Shown here: positions 6,958-17,800 of the stretch, one piece after another | How the letters are laid out: each line of letters starts with the position of its first letter | How positions within the stretch are numbered: position 1 is the first letter of the stretch | Assembly (NCBI GenBank): GCA_934122385.1 | Contig: CAKOWP010000007.1 | Location: forward strand, 1 to 37,188 | DNA from: an uncultured Clostridia bacterium | GTDB taxonomy: Bacteria; Bacillota; Clostridia; TANB77; CAG-508 | Direction: 5' to 3' | Length of the DNA: 37,188 bases | Notes under the pieces: generated by a model | What the model was told of the DNA's origin: nothing | Seen by the model: only the letters and a program-made list of their open reading frames with translations | The model's database searches: none | Translations under genes and position numbers: made by a program

Positions 6958-6986
6958 TTGACATCTAAAAAAATAAATGGTAAAAT
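6958..6986 (+). promoter_or_regulatory. Sigma-A promoter for the 156-aa ORF
   Basis: Consensus TTGACA (6958-6963), a 17-bp spacer and TAAAAT (6981-6986). The expected start near 6993 leaves a leader of about 65 nt before ATG 7057. No known riboswitch was recognised in the leader. Confidence 0.7.
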
Positions 6987-7056
6987 TTACCAGTACTCAG
7001 AAATGGGATTACTCTAAAGAAAAAATCTCTATAGAAATGAAAGGGTTGATATTCTT

Positions 7057-7527
7057 ATGATGAAAGAAAACAAAAGAGAAGAAAAATTATGCTTGTTTTT
7101 TGCAAGTGATTATCATTTTGAAATGATAAGTTTACCTTATATTAATGAAAGCTTAAAGAAAAATAAAGATGTAGTAATAATGACAGAAAATGATTTAGGA
7201 AATAGTGTGAATAAAGTAATATCAAGTATAAATTTAAATGAAGAAGAAAAAAACAGATTAAATAAAATAGACTGGAAAAATGACGAGTTAAATAAATTTA
7301 AAGAAGTTAAAAATGCTGACAAAGATGGAAAAGAATTATTAATATTTGTAAAAGGAAGAGAAAACTATATAAATAATATGAATAAAAATATTGAGAATTG
7401 GACAAATTTAAAAAATGTAGAAATAGTTGATTGCTACGATATTAATGAAGTACAAAATAATGCTGGAGAAATAGCAAAACAATATGATAATGTTTTATTT
7501 TCTTCTGGATTGGAAAAAATGATATAA
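7057..7527 (+). CDS. Uncharacterised 156-aa acidic/charged protein
   Basis: I do not recognise this protein. It is soluble (no signal peptide or membrane segment) and rich in Lys, Glu and Asn. The start CLFFASDYHFEMISLPYI and the later ELLIFVKGRENYINNMNKNI and VEIVDCYDINEV show alternating beta and helical stretches compatible with a small alpha/beta fold. AAAGGG lies about 11 bp before the first of two adjacent ATG codons. It has its own promoter with an array of 11-bp repeats, and is followed 100 bp later by the uridylyltransferase gene on the same strand with no strong terminator between. A role linked to that gene is possible but unproven. Confidence 0.7.
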   Translation: MMKENKREEKLCLFFASDYHFEMISLPYINESLKKNKDVVIMTENDLGNSVNKVISSINLNEEEKNRLNKIDWKNDELNKFKEVKNADKDGKELLIFVKGRENYINNMNKNIENWTNLKNVEIVDCYDINEVQNNAGEIAKQYDNVLFSSGLEKMI

Positions 7528-7627
7528 AATTTTAAAAAAATACTTGATTAATTTATTTAAATAGTATAAAGTATAGATTACAGAATAAATTGTAATATTA
7601 ATAGTGCTATTGAAAGGAAGAAAAGTT

Positions 7628-8878
7628 ATGGAAAATGCATTAGAAGAAGCAAAAGCTATATTAAAAAAATATAATCAAGAACATTTATTAAATGGTTATG
7701 ATAATTTAGAAGAAAAAAAGAAAGAACAATTATTAGAACAAATTTTGAATATTGATTTTGAATTAATAAAAAGCCTTTATGATAATACAACAAAAGGTGA
7801 TTCAGAAAATAATGATGTAATTGAACCAATGGAATATTTGGATAAAAACAAATTATATGATAATTATAAATATTATGAGAATATGGGAAAACATGCTATT
7901 CAAGAAGGGAAACTTGCAGCAGTTACTATGGCTGGTGGACAAGGTACAAGACTTGGACATAATGGACCAAAAGGTACTTATGATATTGGTTTAGACTCAC
8001 ATAAGTCATTGTTTGAATTATTAAGTGATGGTTTAAAAGAAGCAGGAAAAAAATATGATGTTACTATACCATGGTTTATAATGACAAGTAGAGAAAATAA
8101 TGAAGAGACAGTTAACTTCTTTGAAAAAAATAAATTCTTTGGATATCAAAAAGATAAAAATATATTTTTCTTTATTCAAGGTGAACTACCAATGGTAGAT
8201 ACAGAAGGGAAAATATTAATTGGTGAAGATGGTTTAATAAAACAAGCCGCTGATGGACATGGTGGAATTTATGAATCATTAGTAAAAAGTGGTATGACAG
8301 AAAAAATGAAACAACTTGGTGTAGAATGGGTATTTATAGGTGGTGTTGATAACTGCCTTGTTAAAATGGTAGACCCAGTACTTATGGGAATTGCTATTGA
8401 TAAAGGCGTTACAGTTGCTTGTAAATCAATTGTTAAAGCAAACCCACATGAAAAAGTTGGTGTTTTCTGCAAAAGAAATGGAAAACCAGGTGTTATAGAA
8501 TACTCAGAAATTACTGATGATATGGCAGAAGCAACAGATGAAAATGGTGAACTTTTATATGGTGAATCACATATTCTTTGTAACTTGTTTAGTATTGATG
8601 CAGTAGAAAGAATGGGTCAAACACCATTACCATACCATAGTGCTTTTAAAAAGGCTAAATATATTGATAAAGATGGAAAATTGGTAGTTCCAGATTCTCC
8701 AAATGCATATAAATTTGAGGCTTTCTTGTTTGATGCTTTTGGTGAGGTTGATGATATGGCAATTCTTAGAGTTAAGAGAGAAGAAGAATTTGCGCCTGTT
8801 AAAAATGCTGATAGTGCTGGAGTTGATTGTCCAAGTACTGCTAGAAAATTATATGAAGATTTTCATCATTTGAGATAA
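7628..8878 (+). CDS. UAP1/UDPGP-family UTP-sugar-1-phosphate uridylyltransferase
   Basis: This 416-aa enzyme transfers UMP from UTP to a sugar-1-phosphate. The nucleotide-binding motif MAGGQGTRLG is followed by PKGTYDIGLDSHKSLFEL. Other family stretches are IPWFIMTS, GVDNCLVKMVDP, VIEYSEI, PNAYKFEAFLFDAF and EEFAPVKNADS. These resemble eukaryotic UDP-N-acetylhexosamine pyrophosphorylase (UAP1, PF01704) more than bacterial GalU or GlmU. The substrate could be Glc-1-P, GlcNAc-1-P or GalNAc-1-P; sequence alone does not settle it. The start at 7628 follows GAAAGGAAG; an in-frame upstream ATG at 7604 overlaps that site. It is followed by a terminator and then a phosphoglucomutase gene, which would supply sugar-1-phosphate. 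Confidence 0.88.
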   Translation: MENALEEAKAILKKYNQEHLLNGYDNLEEKKKEQLLEQILNIDFELIKSLYDNTTKGDSENNDVIEPMEYLDKNKLYDNYKYYENMGKHAIQEGKLAAVTMAGGQGTRLGHNGPKGTYDIGLDSHKSLFELLSDGLKEAGKKYDVTIPWFIMTSRENNEETVNFFEKNKFFGYQKDKNIFFFIQGELPMVDTEGKILIGEDGLIKQAADGHGGIYESLVKSGMTEKMKQLGVEWVFIGGVDNCLVKMVDPVLMGIAIDKGVTVACKSIVKANPHEKVGVFCKRNGKPGVIEYSEITDDMAEATDENGELLYGESHILCNLFSIDAVERMGQTPLPYHSAFKKAKYIDKDGKLVVPDSPNAYKFEAFLFDAFGEVDDMAILRVKREEEFAPVKNADSAGVDCPSTARKLYEDFHHLR

Positions 8879-8884
8879 AATAAA

Positions 8885-8920
8885 AGAGTAGGTTAGTAAA
8901 TGACTTGCTCTATTTTTTTT
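8885..8920 (+). terminator. Rho-independent terminator after the uridylyltransferase gene
   Basis: AGAGTAGGT (8885-8893) pairs with ACTTGCTCT (8903-8911) in a 9-bp stem with two G-U pairs, followed by a run of T (8913-8920). Confidence 0.85.
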
Positions 8921-8993
8921 ACTCGCAAAATATTTTTATAAAAACACTTTATTTATTTTGCAAATAGTGTTATTATAAGCATATCAAAAGAAG

Positions 8994-9022
8994 TTGTCAA
9001 AAAGGGGCGTCCCTAATGACAA
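8994..9022. repeat. Short palindromic element upstream of the mutase gene
   Basis: TTGTCA (8994-8999) and TGACAA (9017-9022) flank an inner AGGG/CCCT pairing around GCG, making a 29-bp hairpin of high GC for this genome. It shares the GGGG-CGTCCC theme with the repeats at 23575-25081 and 28336-28488. Just upstream, AACACT (8943) and AGTGTT (8966) form a second short inverted pair. Confidence 0.5.
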
Positions 9023-9047
9023 TGACAGAAAAGAAAGGATTGATAAA

Positions 9048-10784
9048 ATGAAAAATTATTTAGAAGAATACAAAAAATGGTGCGAAAGCCCAGATTTTGA
9101 CGAAGAAACAAAAAAAGAATTATTAGGAATAAAAGATGACGAAAAAGAAATAGAAGACAGATTTTACAAAGAACTAGAATTTGGAACAGCGGGACTAAGA
9201 GGCGTAATTGGGGCTGGAACAAATAGAATGAATAAATATACAGTTGGAAAAGCAACACAAGGACTTGCTAATTACATAATAGAACAAGGAACACAAGATA
9301 AAGGTGTTGCTATAAGCTATGATTCAAGAAGAATGTCAAAAGAATTCAGTTTACAAACAGCATTAATTTTAAATGCAAATGGAATAAAAACTTATTTATT
9401 TGAAAACTTAAGACCTGTACCAGAACTATCATTTGCGGTTAGAGAATTAAAATGTACAGCAGGTGTTATGATTACAGCAAGTCATAATCCACCAAAATAC
9501 AATGGATACAAAGTTTACTGGGATGATGGTGCGCAAATAGTTGCTCCAAGAGATAAGGATATAATTGCAAAAGTAAGAGCTGTTACAGAATATAGTGAAA
9601 TTAAAGAAATTTCAAAAGAAGAAGCAATTGAAAAAGGTTTGTTTAATATTGTTGGAACAGAAATGGATGACAAATATATTAATACTTTAAAAGCTTTAAT
9701 ATTAAATCCTGAAATTGTAAAAGAACAAGGTAAGGACTTAAAAGTTGTTTATACACCATTACATGGAACAGGAAATACAGTTGCAGAAAGACTTTTAAAA
9801 GAAATAGGAATACAAAATTTATATGTTGTTCCAGAACAAAAAGAACCAGATGGTAATTTTCCAACTGTTGATTATCCAAATCCAGAGGATAAAAAAGCAT
9901 TTAAATTAGCTCTTGAATTGGCTAAGAAAGTAGATGCTGATGTAGTTTTAGCAACAGACCCTGATGCAGATAGATTAGGAATTTATGCTAAAGACACAAA
10001 AACTGGTGAATATATGACATATACAGGAAATATGTCTGCATTGCTAATTGCAGAATATAGAATTTCTCAAATGAAAGAAAAGGGTATTTTACCTGAAAAA
10101 GGAATGTTTATTACAACAATAGTTTCTTCAGATTTAGCTAAAGCAATTGCCTCAAACTACGGATTAGAATGTTTTGAAGTTTTAACTGGATTTAAAAATA
10201 TTGGTGCTATCATGAAAAGAGAAGAAGAAAAAACAGATGGTGATAAATATGTATTTGGATTTGAAGAAAGTTATGGATGCTTAATTGGTGACTATGCAAG
10301 AGATAAAGATGGTATTGCTGCTGTAATGGCACTATGTGAAGCTGCATGTTACTACAGAGCAAATAACGAAACATTATGGGATCAAATGAACAATATTTAT
10401 AAAAAGTATGGATTCTACAAAGAAGATCAAGTTTCAATTGTTTTAGAAGGTGCTGAGGGTGCTGAAAAAATAAAAGAAATGATGACAGAAATGAGAAATA
10501 AAGATGTTGAAAATATTGGGAATTATAAAGTTTTAACATTTAAGGATGTTGATAATGATTATGTTAAAGATATGGCTACAGGTGCAGAAAGTAAAACAGG
10601 ATTACCAAAATCAAATGTTTTATATTATCAATTGGAAAATAACGCATGGTGTTGTGTTCGCCCATCTGGAACAGAGCCAAAAATCAAATTGTATTTTGGT
10701 GTTAAAGGTAAAGATGAAGAAGATGCAACAAATAGTTTAGAGAATTTAAAAGATGCAATGGTAAAATTAGTTAAAGGAAATTAA
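9048..10784 (+). CDS. pgcA: Phosphoglucomutase / phospho-sugar mutase (PgcA type)
   Basis: This 578-aa alpha-D-phosphohexomutase interconverts glucose-6-P and glucose-1-P. The catalytic phosphoserine loop TASHNPPKYNGYKVYW places the Ser at residue 145. The metal loop DPDADR begins at residue 304. GFEESYG is the sugar-binding loop and RPSGTEPKIKLYF is the C-terminal phosphate-binding loop. FGTAGLRGVIGAGTNRMN near residue 50 is typical of the PgcA/PGM2 group. ATG 9048 is chosen because AAAGGAT precedes it by about 7 bp and the length then matches the family; longer in-frame extensions run into the palindromic element. It probably feeds the neighbouring uridylyltransferase and, through UDP-glucose, the glycolipid glycosyltransferase at 25082-26206. 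Confidence 0.93.
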   Translation: MKNYLEEYKKWCESPDFDEETKKELLGIKDDEKEIEDRFYKELEFGTAGLRGVIGAGTNRMNKYTVGKATQGLANYIIEQGTQDKGVAISYDSRRMSKEFSLQTALILNANGIKTYLFENLRPVPELSFAVRELKCTAGVMITASHNPPKYNGYKVYWDDGAQIVAPRDKDIIAKVRAVTEYSEIKEISKEEAIEKGLFNIVGTEMDDKYINTLKALILNPEIVKEQGKDLKVVYTPLHGTGNTVAERLLKEIGIQNLYVVPEQKEPDGNFPTVDYPNPEDKKAFKLALELAKKVDADVVLATDPDADRLGIYAKDTKTGEYMTYTGNMSALLIAEYRISQMKEKGILPEKGMFITTIVSSDLAKAIASNYGLECFEVLTGFKNIGAIMKREEEKTDGDKYVFGFEESYGCLIGDYARDKDGIAAVMALCEAACYYRANNETLWDQMNNIYKKYGFYKEDQVSIVLEGAEGAEKIKEMMTEMRNKDVENIGNYKVLTFKDVDNDYVKDMATGAESKTGLPKSNVLYYQLENNAWCCVRPSGTEPKIKLYFGVKGKDEEDATNSLENLKDAMVKLVKGN

Positions 10785-10799
10785 AAAGTAAAAAAATAA

Positions 10800-10839
10800 A
10801 AAATCGGGATTTAGTGGTACCCACAAAAATCCCGATTTT
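10800..10839 (+). terminator. Terminator-like hairpin between the mutase and ttcA-like genes
   Basis: AAAATCGGGATTT (from 10800) and AAATCCCGATTTT (to 10839) form a strong stem, extended inward by GTGG/CCAC around TAC. It stands 30 bp before the ttcA-like start codon, so that gene needs read-through or a promoter inside this short gap. Confidence 0.85.
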
Positions 10840-10869
10840 AAAAATGTACATTTTTTAGGAGGGAAAATT

Positions 10870-11574
10870 ATGCAAAGAATATTAAGTCATATGAGAAAAG
10901 CAATAGAAGACTATAAAATGATAGAAGAAAATGATAAAATAGCAATTTGTCTTTCAGGTGGAAAAGATTCAATAACAATGTTACATACATTTAAAGCATT
11001 ACAAAGATTTTATCCAAAAAAATTTGATATAATAGCAATAAGTATAAATCCTGGATTTGAATTTTTTGATACAAGTTTATTACAAGAAATGTGTGATAAA
11101 TTGGAAATACCATTATTTATAGAAAATAGTCATGCACAAGAAATTGTATTTGAAATAAGAAAAGAAAAAAATCCATGTTCTTTGTGTGCTAATTTGCGTA
11201 GAGGAGTAATAAATTCAATTGCTGTGCGCGAGGGATGTAATAAGATTGCATTAGGGCATAACGAAGATGATGTTTTAGAAACCTTTCTACTTAATTTGTT
11301 TTATACAGGAAGTATTGGAACATTTTCTCCGGTTAGTTATATGGATAGAACAGGAATAACTTTAATAAGACCACTAATATATACGCCAGAAAAAGAAACA
11401 AAAAGATTTGTGAAAAAAAATAATTTGAAAGTTATGCCTAAGGTTTGCCCAATGGATGGAACTTCTAAAAGAGAAGATATGAAACAAATGATTTTTTCGC
11501 TTCAAAAAGAAATTCCTATGATTAGAGCAAATTTATTTGGAGCAATAAAGAGAAATTTGCCAGACTGGAAATAA
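10870..11574 (+). CDS. TtcA-like tRNA thiolation ATPase (PP-loop)
   Basis: This 234-aa protein belongs to the TtcA/TtuA group of iron-sulfur tRNA thiolases. The PP-loop SGGKDS (residues 29-34) binds and activates ATP. Cys103 and Cys106 in NPCSLCANLRRG plus Cys193 in KVCPMDG are the expected [4Fe-4S] ligands, and GHNEDDVLETFLLNLFYTG is the family core. TtcA makes 2-thiocytidine at position 32 of tRNA in Escherichia coli. The Firmicutes proteins are close homologues with less certain targets. The ATG follows a strong AGGAGGG. It is monocistronic, with a hairpin on each side. Confidence 0.88.
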   Translation: MQRILSHMRKAIEDYKMIEENDKIAICLSGGKDSITMLHTFKALQRFYPKKFDIIAISINPGFEFFDTSLLQEMCDKLEIPLFIENSHAQEIVFEIRKEKNPCSLCANLRRGVINSIAVREGCNKIALGHNEDDVLETFLLNLFYTGSIGTFSPVSYMDRTGITLIRPLIYTPEKETKRFVKKNNLKVMPKVCPMDGTSKREDMKQMIFSLQKEIPMIRANLFGAIKRNLPDWK

Positions 11575-11665
11575 GATTTAGGTTTGAAGATATATAATTT
11601 AAGTCTTAAAATTGTATTGTAACAAAAATGTAATAAAAATTTAAAATAACAAAATAAAAATTACG

Positions 11666-11703
11666 AAAATGTGCTTCCCTAGTAAGGTAGAAGCACATTT
11701 TTG
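11666..11703 (+). terminator. Rho-independent terminator after the ttcA-like gene
   Basis: AAAATGTGCTTC and GAAGCACATTTTT form a stem of 12 or more pairs around CCTAGTAAGGTA, which can itself pair CCT/AGG, ending in a T-run. It insulates the giant surface-protein gene that follows. Confidence 0.9.
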
Positions 11704-11820
11704 TAATATAAGCAAAACCTTCCAAAATGACTATTGAATAAAGAAAAAAATTTATTTACAATTATAATAAGGTAAAATATCGAAATATAAAAGAAACCTT
11801 AGGAGGGGAATGAGAGATAT

Positions 11821-14800
11821 ATGAAAAATATAATAAAAAAACTAATCTCAATTTTAGCTATAACAATGATGCTAATAAATAGTTCATTAATGCTTGTAAT
11901 ATCTACAGCAATTGATGCAGTACAAAGTATTATAGATGAGTCAAAAATTAATGCAATATATGAACTAAATTTAGAGAAGTATGTTAATTACAAAGTTGGG
12001 GATACACCTGGATTAATGGTTCAAGCTAATTTGAAAACTGGAATTGAATACCAAGATGGACAAGAACATGTACCAATAGAAGCAATGAATGTTATTTTAA
12101 AAACTCCTAAGGTCAATGAAGAATATCCAGAAAAAGTTGAAGTTGTTGTAAAATCAACAAAATTAACAAATGGAGATGAAAATGGAAAAGATTTTAATTG
12201 TTCTTATAACAAAGACAAAGGAGAAATTAAATTAATTACTGAAAATAAAGCAGATGAAAATGGAAATGTATATTCTGAAAATGTAACTGATGCAAGAGAT
12301 GAATATCAAGTTATTTTATATTATAGTTCAAATTGCTATAATGATAAAAATGAAAAACGTGAATTAGATTTTTCTGGAAAACTATATATTGGTTTAAAGA
12401 AAGATGATAATAAAACGATTAAAACTCAAGATATTTCCCAAAAATTTGAAGTTACAGAAAATGTATCAGGATTAATTTCTACAAATGTTACAACAAGTGA
12501 TATTTATAATGGATATATTCGTTCAAATGTCAAAAATAATACAACATATAGAACTGAATATACTGAAAATATGAATATTCAAGTTAGTTACAAAGAAATT
12601 GCTGACGAAGTTAAAATAAATACAAAAAATTTATTTGTAAATAATAAAGATAAAGAAATAGAAACAGAAGAGATAGTGTACAAAAGTACAAAAATTAGTA
12701 AAGACGAGGTTTTAAATGAACTTGGTGAAAATGGAACTTTACAAATTTTCGATAAAGATGGTAATTGTTTAACAGAAATAAATAAGGATTCTGAAGCTGA
12801 TGAAAATGGATATGTTACAGTTAATTATGAAAATGAATTAACAGAGTTAACATTTAAATTGAGCAAACCTGAAAAAATTGGTGAAATTAATGTTCAAAAT
12901 GTTAAACAAATCAAAGAAACGATGAAAGATACTGATGTTACAAAAGTTGAAACAAAAAATCAGATTTCTTGTATAAATAATGTTAAAAAGACTGAAAAGG
13001 TTATTGATGAAAGTACTGGAGAATCAAAAGATGTTGAAACAGTAAAGCAGGTAGAATTTTATAATTTTGAAAATAGCAATTTAGCAGATGTTAAAGATGC
13101 TAAGTCAGATGTAGAATTAACTGTTGATAATGCTAATTGGACTAATAATGTTCAAAATGATGTTACTTTTACGGCAACATTGGTTACAAATGGTCCAGAA
13201 TATGAATTGTTTAGTAACCCTGTAATTCAAATAAAATTACCACAAGAAGTTGAAAAAGTAATTTTAGGAGATGTGGCATTATTATATGGTGATAATTTAC
13301 AAATTAAAAGTACTAATGTTAAACAAGTAGATGGATATAAAGTTATAGAAATAGACATATATGGAACTCAAAATAGTTATTTATTAAATCAAGTGACATA
13401 TGGAACAAACATTATTATACCTGCAACAATAATTGCACAAAAGGATATAAAATCGACTGATACATTTGTGTTATTTGATTGTGTTAATTCAGATAATACA
13501 AATACAAGTGGAAATATAAATGTTAAAATTAATTCAGTTTTTGAAAAAAATAATATTGAAATTGAAAAAAATCAAGATATAGAAGAACAAAGTGTTAAGA
13601 GTATAAAAGAAATAAAAGCATCAGATATATCTGTTGCTTATGATGCACAATTAGGAAAACAGACTTTAAAATCTGGTGATACAGTATATGAAGGACAAGT
13701 AATTAAATACTCAGTAAAAATAACTAATAATACTGCAAATAATATAAAAGATTTAAAAGTTATAGGGAAAATACCTGAAGGAATGAGTTATGCAAATATT
13801 TCAAAGGGCGACGGTGACGATTTTGATTCTTTATATGAATATGTTACTGATGATAGTGTAAAAGAATATGTAAAGACAATTGAAGAATTAAATGCAAATA
13901 ATACAATTGAAATAGAGTATAATGTTGTTGTTAATAAGCTTTCAGAAGGTGAAAATCTGAAAGAAGTTTCAAGTGTTGTCAAAGTACAAACTTCAAGTGA
14001 TAATGTTTTAAATGATTGGACATGTAACCATAAAATTGAAAAAGCAGAATTGAGATTAAGATTAAAATCTGGAAATAGTGGAAGCAATGTGGAGACTAAT
14101 GAATGGCAATATTATTTGGAAATAGATAATTTGACAGATAATGAATATAATGATTTAGATATAACTTTCTATGTACCAGAAAAATTAAAAATAAAGAGAG
14201 CGTTTTTGCAAATAGGGGATTACAATTTAGATGTTGGAGAATTAGATAGTAACAGAAAATTAAATATGAAACTGGAAAAAATTGCAGCAAAAGAGAAACT
14301 AATAGTTGCAGTATATACTTTGGGTTGTGACTTTGATGATAACATATATGAATATGATTTAAATATGAATGCAAAAGTTTCAGGAAAGAATATTAATACT
14401 TATTGGGCAAATGAAAATTTACAAACTATGTACACAGAAGGGCTGGATGTTGTACAGACATCTGATAAAGAGGGCCAAGATATTAAGTACAAGGAAAAAA
14501 TAGAATATAATGCAGTAATAAAAAATGTTGGAAAATCATTAAGTGAGAAACAAACTTATGCATATATTATTGATAAATTACCTGATAATGTTAAACCGAT
14601 AAGTATGGAATATGATAAATATACTTATGATGAACAAACAGATACTTTTAAAAAATCTAAAGAAAATTTAGATATTTCTGGAATGAAAAAGACTGGAATA
14701 GATGTTGGTATTTTAATTCCTATGGGAGAAGAAATTAATGTTAAGATAATTGTAGAAGCAAATTTGGTATATACAAGGACAGAAATCAGCAATACAATTA

Positions 14801-17800
14801 TTTTAAAAGGAAATTATATTAATACTAAAATTTCGAATACAATAAAAAATACAATTTTACCATATAATTATGTGGATCCAACACCGGTGCCTGATCCGAA
14901 TCCTGACCCAGATCCAACGCCGGATCCAGATCCAATGCCTGACCCTAATCCGACTCCGGAAAATAAAGATTACAGTATATCTGGCGTTGTATGGAATGAT
15001 GAAAATAAAAATGGAGCTAGAGAAAATTCAGAAAAATTATTGTCTGATATTACTGTAAAATTATTTGATATTGATACAAATCAGATAGCAACAAAAAATA
15101 ATCAAAAACAAGTAACAACAACTGATGAAAATGGTCAATATAAATTTTCAGAAGTAATGAAGGGAAATTATATTGTTTTATTTGAATATGATTCACAAAA
15201 TTATGTATTAACTAATTATAAAATGCAAGGTATTTCAGAAGATAGTAATTCAGATGTTATTATGAAAGATGTATCTATAGATGGTATTGAAAAAAAGGTT
15301 GGTGTAACAGATACAATTAAAGTTGTAGATTCTGATGTTGGACATATAGATATGGGACTTATAAAAAATTTAAAATTTGATTTGAGTTTAAAGAAATATA
15401 TTAAAAGTGTAAGGGTAATTCAAAATTCAAAAAATAAGACAAAAGAATATGAATATAATGAAAGTCAATTGGCAAAAATAGAAATTCCATCAAAGGAAAT
15501 ATCAGAAACAACATTGGAAATTGAATATAAAATAAAAATAACAAATGAAGGAGAACTTTCAGGATATGTTAATGAATTATCTGATTATTTGCCAGAAGGA
15601 ATGAATTTTAATGAGGTAATCAATCAAAATTGGACAAAGAACACAAATGGAGATTTGGTAACCTCTGAATTATCAGGGATAGAAATAAAGCCTGGTGAGA
15701 ATAAAGAAGTAACATTAATACTTACTAAGAAACTGGATTCTAATTCATTAGGAGTGATAGTAAATGCTGCTGAAATTTCCAAAGTGGCTAATAATGATAA
15801 TGTGGCAGATATTGATTCTGTTGTTGCTAATAAAAATGTTAATGAAGATGATTATTCTGAAGCAAGAGTAATTATATCAATTAAAACAGGTATAGTTATG
15901 TATTCTATTTTAATTATAGGTGTATTATTAGTAATGATTTTAATTATTCTGATAAAGAAGAAAGTAATAAAGGTTAAGAATGTTTTTGGTGTATTTGCTA
16001 CACTAATTATTGTAGTGACTATATTACATGAAGATATTTGTTTTGCAAAAACTGATTCAGAATGGGACAAAATTGCAAAAGATTATATAGATTCACATCT
16101 TTCAGAGTATGGGATATCTTCAGATAGTATAACATTAAATTCAAATTCTAGTAATTTTGCAACTCATGCTTCTACGGGTTGGGAAAATACGGGAAAAATA
16201 CATTGTAGTGATAATGCAGGAAGATATTCAATGTGTGGAAGAGGTGACCATACTTATACAAGACAATCTGTAGATATTACTATAACTGAGAGAGGTAGTG
16301 AATCAGAAACAACCAATACATATTCTTCTGGAACTTCAAACCCTTCTATAGACAGAGTTGGAACGTCTAATATTGCTGGCCCATATAAAATAAATAAAAC
16401 AGGAAGTTGCACAGATAGTGGTATTAGTCTAACAGTATATGGAAGTAGTGGAATAATATCAAATTATTCAATAACAGATAAGAATGGAAATGATAAAAAT
16501 ATTGGTTATGGAGAAGATTTTTATATAAAATTATCAAGTGACATAAAAAAGATTGAAAAAATTGAATTTTCTACAACAGTTACTGCTTCATATGTAAGAA
16601 CTATGAAATTTAATGTTTATGAAACATGGAAGTGCACATCAGTATCAGGAAGTCATGTAGGAATAAATTCAAAAAAAGAACATGGATGTAAAGATCCAGA
16701 AAAGGCACAGCCAGGAGAAAGAGCATTTACAGATAAATCAGGTAATATTTCTACAACAGGGGATGATGATAAATCATTAGAGTTACCTGGTGCAGAACTA
16801 AAAACAGGAGATTTAAAAATAATAAAAACAGATACTGACACAGGAAATGAATTAGCTGGTGCAGAATTTGAAATAACTGGTGGTCCGGATAATGTCGATA
16901 TAACTATAAAGACAGATGCAAGTGGTGTAGCTACTAAAAAAGATTTACTAATAGGTGATTATGTAATTAAAGAAAAGACTGCTCCAAGTGGATATAAAAT
17001 TGATTTTCAAGAAAATGTTAATATAGATGGAGTGACAAAAACAATCAAAGCGGGAGAAACAACAACAGTATCATTTAATAACAAACAATATGGAAGCTTA
17101 AAAGTAACAAAGAAAGACGAAAACACAGGAGATACATCATTAGGAGGAGTAAAATTAAGTGGAGTACAATTCAAATTATATGTTTTGAAATCTAATACGA
17201 AATATTATTTAAAGAATACAACATCAACTAAATACAGTTATAGTGATTTTGATGAGACAAAAAAAGAATCAGCTATGACATTTAAAACAGATGATAATGC
17301 ACAATTTGAAGTTGATAATTTACCTGTATATGAAGGAAAAAATAAAATTACATATTATATTGAAGAATATGCTTTGCCAAGTGAATTAGCAGAATATTAT
17401 CAAGTGAAAACAGAACCAGATACAATTCAACTTGTAAATGGAACAACACAATCAACAGATATAAAGAATAAGCAAATTTATTTGGATGTTTCTGGTTATG
17501 TATGGGAAGATAAGCATGACAATAATAAACAAACTTTAAGAAATGATTTATATGATTCAAATGAAACTTTGGTTAGTGATGTTACAGTAAGGCTAAAAAG
17601 AAAAGGAGATATAAATAATGATGGGGTAATAAATCAAAAAGATATTGATTTATTAACATATCATCTTTCTGGAAGAAGTATTTTGACAGGTGAAGAGTAT
17701 GATAGAGCAGATTTGAATAATGATGGAGTAGTTGATGTTAAAGATGGGGTAGCAATTTCTAAGATAGCAAATTCTAAGACAGATTTATCAGCAACACTTC

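Noticed and set aside
6987..7056. Riboswitch or T-box in the leader of the 156-aa gene
   Set aside because: The leader is about 65 nt with no conserved motif or stable terminator/anti-terminator pair that I can recognise.
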